Assembly (NCBI GenBank): GCA_023213315.1
Contig: JAKCPI010025337.1
Span: 62,001 to 126,000, forward strand
Reading direction: 5' to 3'
Length of the DNA: 64,000 nucleotides
Source: Euborellia annulipes
Taxonomy: Eukaryota > Arthropoda > Insecta > Dermaptera > Anisolabididae
A model generated the notes under the pieces. It searched no databases. It worked only from the letters and a program-made list of their open reading frames with translations, and had not been told where the DNA came from. Made by a program: the position numbers and the translations under genes. Positions 1 through 10,719 of the stretch are shown here, in pieces (the first letter of the stretch is position 1; each line of letters starts with the position of its first letter).

Positions 1-133
1 ATAGGTGTACTTCAATAGTCGCACACTCTACGTTAAAATCTGAAAGATTTTTTTAAATTAAAACAAAAAAAAAAAAAAAAAAAATTGGAATTTGTTTCTA
101 TTTTATTAAATTTTGTTTTGCAAGTTTTAAACA

Positions 134-350
134 GCCCTCGCGCTTGGTGTAGTTGGTAGCACGCCTGCCTTGTACACCAAGGGTAGATGTTTCGGTTCCC
201 AGGCAGTCCTATGATTTTATTTAAGCCATTTTGTTACCAAATGGCTTAAATCATAATAACAGATATCGTATAAAGTCATATATGGCCTGAGTTGCCGAAA
301 AGACTATATGTATATGTGTGTAAATGTGAGTGTGAATGGGAAAAAAGTGT
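134..350 (+). repeat. tRNA-derived SINE (family SINE1), copy a
   Basis: The head has a tRNA A-box-like segment (TGGTGTAGTTGGTAGCACGCC region) and a decayed B box, then the family body: a conserved hairpin around TTTAAGCCATTTTG/CAAATGGCTTAAA and the tail TGGCCTGAGTTGCCGAAAAG. The same body recurs at 18320, 23735, 41962 and 62652. It runs straight into a family A repeat, so its 3' end is not clean. Confidence 0.7.
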
Positions 351-369
351 GATATACATTTTCTTTTTT

Positions 370-651
370 TGTTGGAATATATAGAGAGAAAGTATTGGAT
401 TCATGTCAAAAATGTCGAGATTTTGATGGATATACACGTTTTGAGGTCCCCTGAATCTAAAAAAGTGGTTTTCGCGACATGGTCTGTCTGTGTGTGTTTC
501 TGCCTGTGTGTGTCTGGGTTCAATTTTAAGCATGAAGGAATTGAGCTAGGAGGTTGAAATTAATTGAGTTAGGCACCTCCCTGAGGCGTGAAAATAAGCT
601 TTTAATCAAAATCCGCCAAAGAGTACTAGTACTTTACTGATGTACTTTTTC

Positions 652-683
<32 letters not shown>

Positions 684-1017
684 CAAAATTCGCACTAACG
701 ATTTTGATTAAAATTTAAAAATCAATTATTTTTTATAGCTCTTTAAAATTCTATATTCTCATTTTGCGCTCAAAATTGTTTGAAGGCCACTTTAGTTATG
801 AACAGTGTACTTCATAGAAAAAAATAGGAGAAATGGTTGTTATTATAAATATATTCCCATGTTTATAAATTTTACATCTTGAATTCTAATATATTGGTGA
901 AAACTAATAAATATATCTCGGCACAAAAAATCTGGTGTGGCAAGCACAATACATAACTTTCTCTTACCAAAGGTAAAAGAAAGTTTTGTGCTGTTCGACC
1001 AGACACACCAGATTTTT
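370..1017 (+). repeat. Family A dispersed repeat, copy 1
   Basis: Family A is a 0.65-0.8 kb noncoding unit found at least 14 times here. Order of landmarks: AGAGAAAGTATTGGATTCATG, a TGAGGTCCCCTGAATC box, a (TG)n CTGTCTGTG stretch, GTACTAGTACTTTACTGATG, CCATGGTAACAAAATATAAA (poor in this copy), then a ~90-bp terminal hairpin opening TCTGGTGTG and closing CACACCAGA (here 931-1017). No coding potential. The class is unknown; it is very likely a non-autonomous mobile element. Confidence 0.75.
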
Positions 1018-1747
1018 TCTATTATTGATCTTGATAGTGGTTAACGAACAATGATACAGAAATAAGAAAATAGTATTTTTTTTTATTCATTCTAGGGAAC
1101 AAGAATTTAAAATTTTCTTGACATTTATTTCCTAGTTTATAAAGCAAATTAAATGACCATTTTACTATTCGATTAATTGCTTCAGATGGCCTTTTCAGCG
1201 ATCTTCGTGTGTTCATTTGTTAATTTCTAGGCTGATTTAACACCTGCACATACGTCGATCGATCTATTTAAAAAAATTAGGTCACCTGTTACAAAGGTGG
1301 AGAGGAGCAAGAGTTTAAATTAAATTTTTTTCAAATATAAAATTTTGGTATATATTTCCATTTTAATAATTTCTCTAAAATCGTTTCGGTTGCTTAAAAC
1401 ACCTACAGAAAACGCACTTGAATGAATTTTTTTAAAGGAATATAAAACCATATGGTGCGGAATTTTTTTTTTTCTAATTTTTCTCCATTAAGCAACCAAC
1501 CATCAACCTGTTAAATGAATTTAAATGAAGAATTTTATTGAATCAAATGATTGATTGCACATTGCATCATCATCCCTCAATATACGTTCTAATTCTAATC
1601 TCCGTCATATAAGCTAATAAATGAAGGTAATTTAAAAAAAAAAAAAATGATTGATCGAATAAAAATTTGATATTTTACCTGTAAATTAATAATTGAATTA
1701 TTTATTTAATATTGAAACGTAAAGTTAGATGCGGAATTAAGAATTTT
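1018..1747. other. AT-rich spacer, no gene seen
   Basis: Low-complexity AT-rich DNA with short A and T runs. I see no sustained open frame, RNA gene or recognisable repeat. Confidence 0.6.
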
Positions 1748-2827
1748 TACTTTCTCTTACCTATATGGACTATGTATATTTTGTATATAAAGTATTGGAT
1801 TAATGTCGAAATTTTGATAGAAATAGATATTTTGAGGTCCCTTGAGTTAAAAAAAAGTGGGTCCCGCAAAATGTTTGTTGTCTGTGAATATCTCAAAAAT
1901 GAATAAAACTAGGAGGTTGAAATTTTATATTTAAGTTAGGCACCAAGCTGGCACGTGACCCGAAGTTTTTGAACAAAATCGGTCATAAAGTACTAGTACT
2001 TTATTGAGGCTTTTCCAGTTTTTCCGATTTTCTCAAAATTTGGTTCAAAGATTTTGATTAAAATTCATAAATCAACCTTTTTTTTAGACGCTCTTTAAAA
2101 AAGTATAACAGTAAAATTTTTCGTGAAAATTGTTTAGAGTACACTTTACTGATGTACTTTTTCAGTTTTTTACGATTTTCTTAAAATTGGTTTCAAAGAT
2201 TTTGATTAAAATTCATAAATCAATTATTGTTAAGATCCTCTTCAAAACGTATATTATCATTTTACCTTCAAAATTGTTTAACGCACACTTTACTCTTGTA
2301 GGAAAGATAAGAGATATGGTTGCCATAGTAACAAAATATAAATATTTTCTCATATTTATAAATTTTACATCTCACACTTCCGAGACCCCCCCACATTCCT
2401 CCAATTTTTAAAAAAGCAAAACCTGAATTTATAAAACCCCTTCCCCCTTTTTAATAAAAAAATCAAATCAAATTTTGTAAAGAAAGTTTTTTTTACTTTT
2501 TTTTGTTTGGGATGGTTTTCTATTAATATTTTTTTTATTAATATTTTTTTTTCACTTTTTTTTTTTTTAAATTTTTTTTTTTTTTTTTTTTTTTTTTTCT
2601 TTTTTTTTTATATTTTTTTTTTTGTTGGGTGTTTTTATTTTTTTTTTTATTTTTTTTTTTTTGGGGGGAAAAAAAAAAAAAAAAAAAAAAAATTTTACAT
2701 CTTGAATTTTAATATATCGGCGGAAACTAAATATATATACGACACAAAATCTCTGCTGTGACAATCACAGAACATAACTTTCAAGTAAGAGAAAGTTGTG
2801 TGCTGTGTGACCAGTCACACTAGATTT
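1748..2827 (+). repeat. Family A, copy 2, internally duplicated and expanded
   Basis: Starts with the family 5' end (CTTTCTCTTACC then TATAAAGTATTGGAT) and finishes with the terminal hairpin at ~2755-2827. The block from GTACTAGTACTTTA to the ATTCATAAATCAA word occurs twice (about 1990-2075 and 2145-2225), a local tandem duplication. Long T, G and A runs at 2480-2690 interrupt it and may be partly assembly noise. Confidence 0.7.
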
Positions 2828-2869
2828 TTTAATAATTAAAAAATATTGATAGTATAACTAATTTTATAA

Positions 2870-3226
2870 TTTTTTTTTTTTTTTTTTGCGTTCCTTCTGT
2901 TGCTGTTTCAATCATTTTGATTGTTGCTGTGTTGTTGTGCTATTGTATTTTGAATTTTGCTTTTGTTTGGATGCTGTATTATTTTCGAATTTTATTTATT
3001 TATTTATTATTATAAAGAGATTTGTATATTGTATCAGACTGATGAAGAGGACAATTGTTCTCGAAACTAGTATCTGTAATTAAATAAATCAATAGAATTT
3101 ATACTTCAGCAGAAGACAATCGTTTCATTGTTTTAAACATTTCAAATTAACAAATAAATGTAAATGTTAATAAAAATTGGGCTGGATGACTTCTGCCGCA
3201 GCCCATAATAAAAAAAAAAAAAAAAA
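2870..3226 (+). mobile_element. A-tailed element segment carrying a hammerhead-like motif
   Basis: A segment with the hammerhead-like motif at 3035-3076, a hairpin GGGCTG...CAGCCC at 3179-3204 and an A-run at 3209-3226. The class is inferred (Penelope-like or retrozyme-like); no reverse transcriptase is present. Confidence 0.4.
3035..3076 (+). ncRNA. Hammerhead-ribozyme-like motif (best example)
   Basis: Reads as stem I CAGA, core CUGAUGA, one extra A, stem II GAGGAC-AAUU-GUUCUC (6 bp, one G-U), core GAAAC, UA, GUA, then stem I UCUG, fully complementary to CAGA. Core boxes and all helices of a type I hammerhead are in the right order. Departures: an unpaired A between CUGAUGA and stem II, and a 2-bp stem III whose ACUAGU is self-complementary, so it could form between two molecules. 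Hammerheads are known from Penelope-like elements and retrozymes; activity here is inferred. Confidence 0.55.
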
Positions 3227-3244
3227 ATTATAAATAAATATAGC

Positions 3245-3928
3245 AAGGATCTAAAATTTTGGTGTTTAGGCTTTCACAGGCGTTATCATTAGTAAAAGAA
3301 TTAGATTTTCGGTTTAACTGTGGTTTATTTGTAAAAATTACAACGTTTCGGTCACTCATTCTGTAACCTTCTTCAGGTACAATTCAGCTATGATTATAAA
3401 GGTTGTTACATCTGTGACAATCTCTCGAAGAAGGCCACAGAATGAATGGCCGAAACGAAAAAAGGGTAAAAAAAAAATGAAAAAAAGTTGTTAATAAATA
3501 TAAGTTGAAAAAAACTAATAATTTTTCATAAATGGGTATACAATTTTAAAAAACTAAATTTGCCCGCGGAAAAATTTTTTTGGGAAAAATTCCCTGGGAA
3601 AAATTTTAAGGGTATATTTCACATGGGGGTTTGGATTTTTTTTTGGGGGGGGGATATATCCGGTGTATGGGTGTGAATGAAAAAAGTTTTTTAATAAAAA
3701 AAAAAATATAAATATCGAAAATAAGTTCAAATAAGACAAAAGGGAAAAAAAGATGAAAACTCAAAAAAAAAAAGATAAAAAATAACTATATTAGTTTTCT
3801 AATTCGATAGAAATTAAATAGGATAAAATTAGAATAAGATTTGTTAAAATCGGTTCTAGTTATAATATATTACAAATAAACCACAGTTTAACTGAAAATC
3901 TAATACTTTTACCGATAGTAAGGATCTG
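3245..3928. mobile_element. Penelope-like/foldback element with two facing hammerhead-like hairpins
   Basis: Outer arms are inverted copies: the TTAGATTTTCGGTTTAACTG region at ~3301 mirrors CAGTTTAACTGAAAATCTAA at ~3884. Inside are facing motifs at 3339-3379 (- strand) and 3424-3458 (+ strand, decayed: CGAAGA, GGCCA/UGGCC, GAAAC). The middle, 3460-3860, is noisy AT/G-run sequence. Confidence 0.5.
3339..3379 (-). ncRNA. Hammerhead-like motif
   Basis: On the - strand: stem I UAC, CUGAAGA, extra A, stem II GGUUAC/GUGACC, GAAAC, GUU, stem I GUA. Stems I and II are made of different bases from the 3035 motif yet still pair, which is covariation supporting a selected structure. Confidence 0.5.
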
Positions 3929-3930
3929 TC

Positions 3931-4744
3931 TTTTGTTTCATTAAGCTTTCTAAAAAAGCTTCACTCCAACTTCCCTTCGCCCTTTCAAAAACATTTTTAT
4001 TTTTAATCAAAATATTATTTATTATAAAATTAAATCACTAAATGTCTTGATGTAAGATAAACAAACAGAGACTCTAGTAGATGTTTTTCTATGATTTAAA
4101 TGAAATGAAATTATAAATAGGCCGAGTATTTGCGCCCACCTGTCCGTTGCATCCCACTGGCCCATTTCTGTCTCCGTCTCTCAATTTATTATATTCGGAC
4201 TTTTCAAGTACAAGTGCAAAGAGTATGCCAGGTGATCCTCCATCTTTATTTCTTCTTAATTTATTTATTATTTGACTTTTTTGGATTGGCGCCGAGTGGA
4301 GGGGCAAATTCATTGGCGCCATACTGCATCTGATTTTTTTTCTCTTGACTTTGGTGCATCTTTACCAATATAATGTTTTTTCTTTAATTTCAAATCATAA
4401 GTATCCATTTAAGATCCTACAAGTTCACCTTGTGGTCGTAATTTATTATGAATGCTTTTTTTCATGTATATATTAAATAACCTTGGTTGTAGTGAGATTT
4501 AATAAATATGATCGAGATTATTAGAGATATTAAATCATCTTTTGATTTATGTTCTGAATATTCTTGAATAAATTACGTATTTTCAGATATTGCAACTCAT
4601 AGTTTATGATTCTATCTTATATAGTTTTCTTTCATATTAATAGATATATTTTATATAATATCTTGGCGGGGGAAAGTAATATCTAGTGCATTTTCTTTTA
4701 CTCTTTTAACGGGTTTTCCATTTTCAAATAAAATATCACATCAG
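3931..4744. other. No gene seen; AT-rich with one mixed-composition patch
   Basis: Mostly AT-rich. The patch 4120-4330 is less AT-rich and holds two TTGGCGCC words (4286 and 4313), but no reading frame or repeat assignment could be supported. Confidence 0.5.
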
Positions 4745-5530
4745 CCGCTTATAGTCCAAGATGAGCAAGAGTTTGCTGAAAGCTAATATTTACAGAAAAG
4801 GTTGCATTTTAGGAATGGAAAGATACTCTAGAGTCAGAGTACCGGGGCCTTTGGCGGAAATAAGCCGGTAAAGTTGTAATATTTATTAGTATCTCTAAAC
4901 TGTTTTCTGAAAGCTTAAAATTTGTAGACAACGAGCAAAAAGAATATAAAATAGGAATCTAACAGTCAGACAGCGAAATTTTGGGGCACGTGAAGTCAGC
5001 GCTAGCTCAAAACTGATAAAAAAGTATCGTAATCCAGTGTTTTCTAAAGGCTGAAACTTTCCAAAATAATAATAAACATGGCCCTCGGGGTTTGGTGTAG
5101 AGGTAAGCGTGCTAATCTCGTCACACCACATTTGTTGTGTCAAGATTTAGTTTAGTTTAGTTTCCCATAGAACCTTAGTTAATTTGACCACTTTATTATT
5201 TTGGAAAGTTTCAGCCTTCAGAAAACACTGGATTAGGATGCTTTTTTGACAGTTTTGAGCTAGCGCTGACTCCACGTGCTCCAAAATTTCGCTATCTGAC
5301 TGTTAGATTCCTATTTTATATTCTTTGTGCTCGTTGTCTACAAATTTTAAGCTTTCAGAAAACAATTTAGAGATGCTAATAAATATTACAACTTTACCGG
5401 CTTATTACCACCAAAGGCCACGGTACTGGAAGTGCTGACTCTAGAGTATCTTTCCATTCCTAAAATGCAACCTATTCTGAAAATATTAGACTTAAGAAAA
5501 CTCATGCCCATTTTTGTCGCTTGCTCTTGG
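4745..5530. mobile_element. Foldback element (~330-bp arms) with a SINE head in its loop
   Basis: Left arm 4745-5077 and right arm 5195-5530 are inverted copies: TTGCATTTTAGGAATGGAAA mirrors TTTCCATTCCTAAAATGCAA, and CAGTGTTTTCT mirrors AGAAAACACTG. The loop (5078-5194) carries a SINE1 head followed by a TTTAGTTTAGTTTAG run. No transposase seen. Confidence 0.65.
5087..5150 (+). repeat. SINE1 head fragment
   Basis: GCCCTCGGGG followed by TGGTGTAGAGGTAAGCGTGCT matches the tRNA-like head of the SINE1 copies at 18320 and 41962. Body and tail are missing, so it is a truncated copy inside the foldback loop. Confidence 0.6.
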
Positions 5531-5635
5531 ACTATTATTACTTCCATTATATACCTTTATAAAAAAAATGTATTTTTTTATCCTCCCTGGTCTTATTCGT
5601 TTTTATAAACTCAAAACAGGGGTTTCTGATTCTCT

Positions 5636-5757
5636 TCCCAGACGAGAAAAATTTATTTCATTTTGAATTGATTACAAATCATTTTGGAATAAATAGGGAT
5701 GGGGTTTTAATGGCCTTAGATGCCGAAAAATACCTAAAAAAAAAAAAAAAAAAAAAT
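5636..5757 (+). repeat. SINE2 3' end with A-tail
   Basis: Contains TACAAATCATTT, AATAAATAGGGATGGGG and ATGGCCTTAGATGCCGAAAA followed by a poly-A run. The same tail occurs at 9686, 10533, 13130 and 20935. Confidence 0.6.
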
Positions 5758-5841
5758 TATTTCTCTTTATAGGGTAAGAGAAAGTAATAACTAATATTTT
5801 AATAATAATGAAATCTATTTCTAAAGATATATGGGTTTATT

Positions 5842-6330
5842 CAGGGCCGGCCCTTCGGTAGTTGGCGCCCTACTTCGTGGTTCTTTTATCAAGGGGGACC
5901 CCATTATATTAAGGGGGGGCTATATTAAAAAAAATTAGTGGCTAATTTTCTTGTTAAAAAACATAATATTGTATATAAAAGAAATTAAAAACACTAGGTC
6001 AAATTTATTAAAGAGTTAAATTTTATAAAACTTATGAACTAGTGTTTTTAATTTCTCCTATAATATATTACATATCAAGAGTTCTTTTTTCTCCCATTTG
6101 AGCATTTAGATTAGCGAATTCTTTTAAAGTCCCTCGAACAAATACTTTATCTGTTAATATATTTATGACGAATTTAGACACTTGGAACTTCCATAAAACA
6201 GAATCTATTTTCAAATGGATGATTTAACAATTCCTCTCCCTTCCTGGCCAAGTGTTTATTATTCTTGCACGACCTAAATCGGCCCTGCGCAGTTTGCAAT
6301 GCGCCCTTTCCAGCTGTTTTGTGCTGAATC
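5842..6330. mobile_element. hAT-like non-autonomous element, degraded
   Basis: CAGGGCCGGCCCTTCGG at the left faces TCGGCCCTGCGCAG near the right end, the CAGGGCCG terminus common among hAT-type MITEs. A separate short palindrome (5976-6057) built on GAAATTAAAAACACTAG lies inside. No target duplication could be matched. Confidence 0.4.
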
Positions 6331-7440
6331 TGTGGACCCCATTATATTAAGAGTTTATCCACCCTCAGATCGCATTTGTTTATATTCGGCTGTCACAATC
6401 AAAACACACATTCAGAGTGAAAAAAGACACGTGGTGTGTTGTCTTGTTGGTGGAAAGTATGTTATGCAATGGTGGGTTCACACAAGAATTGTGTAATTTT
6501 CGTTGGACATCTCGCGATGGCTGCCGGAATGCGATTCAAAGGGAGCCGAGTTTCTGGTCGCTTTTGGCTCGAGTTTATAGGTCAATTTGTCTGAAAAAAA
6601 TCACATTTTTTAAGGCAAATGAATATTAATAGAGAGAAAGAGAAGGAATTGAAAGTGAAAAGTTATAGGAATTTTATAAATCAACCTTTTAAATAAATTT
6701 CCTGTTTATATTTTATTTTATATGGTTAAATTATCAAGCACAAACTGGTTTCACAGTTTTTTTTTTCTCCGATTTTTTATTCTATTTATAAATGACATGC
6801 CTGAAGTCAAAGTTGATTTGTCTATTCGGAGTTTAAAAGCAGATTCGCTTGAACTTAGGTGTAAAAAAATCAGACGTTCGTAACATGTCGTATACCACAA
6901 TCTCTTTTAGAAAATTAGATTTTCGTTGAAATATAAAATATTAGAAGGGCTTGAAGGTATTTTAAATGTGAAATCAAAACTACAAAAAATATCTTTTGAA
7001 AATATTATTTACAACTAACGAAGTAAAATTATTTACTATATGTGAGGTTTCACTAACAAGTAAGTGGAACTTGGGCATTGAATAGGTTTTTTAATTATTT
7101 GCTACTTTAGTACTTCCCCTTCCAAATTTATTATTTATATTAATAATTTTGATTATAATCGTAGCTCTTGGAGGAGTACGACCGAAATAATAAACCAGCA
7201 GTAATTTCTCTTCTTAACTGCTTCATTATTTCTAATTTCTTATATGTGAAAATTTTTACTTGCATAGTTTGAACACAGCCACCATTTTACTGAATTTATT
7301 TTTTAATCATATTTTTGTATTTTTTAAAAAGTCTGAGTTTTTTTTTTGTCATTTAGGGTGGTGTGTCCCTTTGTTACTCTGATTACGTCATAAGTTTGAT
7401 TCCGCCATTCATTCTGTGACTTTTTATTAGTAAAAATCTT
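6331..7440. other. No gene seen
   Basis: 6331-6580 is of mixed composition, the rest AT-rich. Short open frames here lack start context, splice context or domain character. No repeat identified. Confidence 0.5.
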
Positions 7441-7449
7441 AATATTTGA

Positions 7450-7674
7450 CAGGGCCGTAACTAGGAAGGTGCAACAGAGGCCAGAGATCTAGGGGGCCCT
7501 AAAACAAAATTGTTAATTGAATTTTCTTTACAAATATGTTTTACAAAAATTTTATTCGAGATTTTAAAATTTATATATTTGCGAGTTTTTTTTAATAGTT
7601 TTACTTTTTCCCAAAAAATATAGGGACCCTAAAAAATTTTTACACAGGGCCCTAAAAAAGCTAGCTACGACCCT
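7450..7674. mobile_element. hAT-type MITE with target-site duplication
   Basis: Starts CAGGGCCGTAACTAGG and ends CTAGCTACGACCCT (imperfect inverted termini). AATATTTGA flanks both sides (7441-7449 and 7675-7683), covering the 8-bp duplication expected for hAT elements. The interior is AT-rich with GGGGGCCCTAAAA repeats and no coding. Confidence 0.75.
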
Positions 7675-7889
7675 AATATTTGATTCTGAATGGTTTGACA
7701 TTGTTTTTATTTTTATGAAATCTTTCAAAATTTTTGTTTAATTGAAATGAGCATAGTTCAAATTCCCTTAAGTGATTTATGTACTATTATAGGTGATTAA
7801 AAAAAAAATTATTATCCCTGGATATTTCTAAAAGAAGACCACACATAAATTAAATCTAAAAATTATTTTCAATTAGATGGTTCTATTAT

Positions 7890-8290
7890 TTATATTAGCT
7901 AATCGAAACGAACCCCCACCCCCTCTTCCTCTCCCGCTCTGGAAGAGTTATTTATACGTCGGTCGTCGCCAGGCCGCATTCAGAAGTGAAGCATTTGTCA
8001 TGTGGTCAATTAATGGCCAGATAAATTAGAAGGCTGCTGGTGGGGCCAGTGCCCCTTTCGGGATTTATAATTGGCCTTATAAATCAAATGAGTGAGTGCG
8101 ATTATCAGCCACCCCCACTACGGATCTCTTTAAATCGAGGGATGCTGTCTGTCTGTCGGCAGCCAACGAAGGTGAAGAATTATTAGAGGAGGAAAAGTCG
8201 TTGACAGCAGACGCGATTGCTAATTTCCTTCCTCTCTCTCTCTCACTTTGAAATCCTCTCGGATTATTGGGGGCCATTAATGCAATGGAT
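7890..8290. promoter_or_regulatory. Single-copy higher-GC block with homeodomain-like sites
   Basis: Unlike its neighbours it shows no repeat structure. It holds TCAATTAATGG, AGATAAATTAG, TTATAATTGG and a CCATTAATGCAATGG patch, words typical of homeodomain and GATA-factor binding, plus CT-rich tracts. Possible enhancer; purely compositional evidence. Confidence 0.3.
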
Positions 8291-8513
8291 TTACTCTCCC
8301 TGACACGATCGAAGAGTTAAAAAACGAGACCTTAATAAAAAAAAAAGATTAAAAATACAACTAATCCATGTTGTATAGACTTGAGAGACAAGTAAAGTAG
8401 AAATTTTTATTGACTTTATGTGGCAGTCATTTAAAAAAAAAAAAATATTAAATGCCACTGAATTATAAAACTTCAAGGGGTGCGAAATAACAAAAAGTTA
8501 AGCGATTATTATT

Positions 8514-8950
8514 ATGGGAATTTTTAATTATAGACCACATTTTGTATTAATTATTTATAAATACAACGTTTCGACTGCTTATTATGCAATCGTTTTCTTG
8601 CTCCGACTCAAGTGAACTAACCTCTAAGAAGCTTAAAGAACTCTCTTTAAAAAACTTATTGTAACATCATGCTTTTTTTGAAAACACTTGTTTGAGTGTG
8701 TCTAACTTCATGGGAATCAGTGTATTTGGCGCGAAAATTTCTAACTAACTTCAAAGGAATGACTGTAGATGGCACTCTCGTCGTTGTATATAAGATGCAC
8801 GTAACGGTTTATTAGAGGTTAGTTCACTTGAGTCGGAGCATAGTGCACAGGATTTGAAAACGTGTTCAGAATAAGCATTCGAAACCTAGATTATTTATAT
8901 TTTTAATAAATAATCAATTCAAAATTTGGTCTATAATTGGAAATTCCCCC
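8514..8950. mobile_element. Family B foldback element, copy 1
   Basis: Family B arms begin GGGAATTTTTAATTATAGAC and CACATTTTGTATTAATTATT, run into a hairpin around ACAACGTTTCGACTGC, and are repeated inverted on the right (TTTGGTCTATAATTGGAAAT). The middle has GACTCAAGTGAACTAACC facing GGTTAGTTCACTTGAGTC. Other copies: 14952, 32617, 43726, 51886. Confidence 0.7.
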
Positions 8951-9685
8951 CCAAAAAAAAAAATGATTCATTGTTGAAAAACAAACTTTTTTCTGATTTT
9001 TAAATTAAACTTTTTTTTCCAAAATAAGAGACTTTTTACGCTCTAGCTATAAGAAATAAAATTAGCCTAATTTTATAAAAAATAAAAAATCTGGAAGTGA
9101 AATTTAATTATTGAAAATATTTAATACCCAAACATATGTTTGTTACATTATCAAACAAAAAATATTTTTTTTTTAATAAAAATAAAGATCAAATGTCACT
9201 TTTTGTATATCATTAAACAGTTTATTATTCTCATAACAACAACAATAATAATATCAAAAAGTGAGCGGTTTTTGTAAATGAACATTAAAATTTATGCGAA
9301 TGCAAAATGGCTTTAGCTTTATATAAAAAGAATATAAAATGAATAATTTAAATAATATTTCATCGAATAAAATAATAGTAGATTTATATAATAAATCATT
9401 CAAAAATCACTCGTTTTTATAGTCATGGAAATGTGATATTCAAGACTGAACAAACCACATCTAAATAAATAAACATTTTATTATATTCCACCGATTATTT
9501 TTAAAATATGGGAGAATAAAAAGAACCCCAGGGCCAGAGGCGGTGGGAATATGGGTGTCCAAATCCACCTCTCCCCGCGAAATTCAGAAAAATTATAAAT
9601 TTTTTAATATTATTTAACTCCATATTCTCTAACAGACGTTAAAATTTAACATCATAAATTAGTTATTAAAAAGTAAAATAATAAC
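8951..9685. other. AT-rich spacer, no gene seen
   Basis: Very AT-rich with poly-A/T runs. A short patch of mixed composition at 9530-9585 resembles MITE debris but has no matching partner. Confidence 0.5.
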
Positions 9686-9745
9686 ATCAGGGTCTAAATG
9701 GCCTTAGAAGACGCAGTAAAAGACCTTAAACAAATTAAAATTAAA
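9686..9745 (+). repeat. SINE2 tail fragment
   Basis: AGGGTCTAAATGGCCTTAGA then GACCTTAAACAAAT, the SINE2 3' terminal box. Confidence 0.5.
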
Positions 9746-9769
9746 AAATAAACTACAATTAACTAATAG

Positions 9770-9797
9770 CTATTTTCTTTTGTTTCAGGTAAGCATT
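9770..9797 (+). other. Candidate recursive splice site (ratchet point)
   Basis: A pyrimidine tract TATTTTCTTTTGTTTCAG is joined directly to GTAAGCAT, giving acceptor and donor with no exon between (junction 9788/9789). This is the consensus of ratchet points in long insect introns. A second one lies at 43015/43016 on the same strand. Confidence 0.45.
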
Positions 9798-9943
9798 GAT
9801 GATCTTCTAATACTGAGATGCTTTTTCATATGTAAGTTTATATTTAACATAATTTTCTATAAGTCTGACTCAACTCAAATCCCCCAATCACTCAAATACT
9901 AAATATATGAATGTTGTAGTGGCAATCAAAATGAAAATCTTAA

Positions 9944-10045
9944 GAATTCTACCCAATAATCCGAGAGACGTTTCGGTGCACTTTATTTATGCGCCATTAA
10001 TGAAGTGTCGTCTCAGGGTTATTGGACAGTATTCAATGGATTTTC
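9944..10045. repeat. Decayed foldback hairpin of the hammerhead-like class
   Basis: CCCAATAATCCGAGAGACG faces CGTCTCAGGGTTATTGG. The - strand keeps GCGCAUAAAUAAAGUGCACC-GAAAC-GUC but the CUGANGA box is lost. Confidence 0.4.
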
Positions 10046-10181
10046 TTTTGATTCTCCAACAGAAAACGAATTTTTAAACCCAAATTTTGTATTTTTTTTA
10101 TACATATTTTCAATTTTGTGGGGAAGAATGGAATGTATATATGAGATTTGAGCTAATTTAAAGATGACACTTGATTACAAT

Positions 10182-10462
10182 CAAGAACGCATCCAGAGGA
10201 GTTTCTCGGGGGAGGGGGGTAATATGGCATGACTGATCGCGCAGCACACAATTTTTTTTCTTACTTTCGGTAATTTATAGCTGTATTCTGTACTTGTTTA
10301 CCAGAATATATACTTATATCTACAAATCAAATTTTTAAATATTAATTTTTAAATTTTATATTAAAAATAAAATTCAATTCCCAAAAAACATATTTTTCTC
10401 AAATCTCGGGGGGGGGGGGGGGGTAATTATCCGCTCCCCCCTTCTCCTTATATCCGCCATTG
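10182..10462. mobile_element. hAT-type MITE
   Basis: Left end CAAGAACGCATCCAGAGG, right end ATCCGCCATTG. Flanks ATTACAAT (10174-10181) and ATTATAAT (10463-10470) match at 7 of 8 positions, consistent with an old hAT duplication. G-runs near each end, AT-rich middle. Confidence 0.55.
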
Positions 10463-10532
10463 ATTATAATTCAATGAATTATATCGAGATTCCTCTCTCT
10501 ATTCATTTAAAACTAATGAATAAAAAATTTCT

Positions 10533-10584
10533 AAAAGGCCTTAGATGCCGAAAAAGACCTTAAACAAATAAAAAAAAAAAAAAA
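10533..10584 (+). repeat. SINE2 tail with A-run
   Basis: GGCCTTAGATGCCGAAAAAG then ACCTTAAACAAAT and poly-A. Confidence 0.55.
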
Positions 10585-10719
10585 TTCTTAAGAGGGTACG
10601 ACCCAACTTTCTTATTTAAACGGACATCATTAGATACATCACCGGCAAGTTCAAATTATTATTAAAACTAAATTTGTTTATAAATTAATTTTTTATCACT
10701 CTGTTATGAGGATTTCCAA

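Noticed and set aside
931..1017. Family A terminal hairpin as a Helitron 3' end
   Set aside because: No CTRR terminus or A/T insertion point, and the hairpin is far longer than Helitron stems.
2507..2764. Open frames on both strands through the T/G/A-run region
   Set aside because: Poly-Phe/poly-Lys translation of homopolymers; no coding character.
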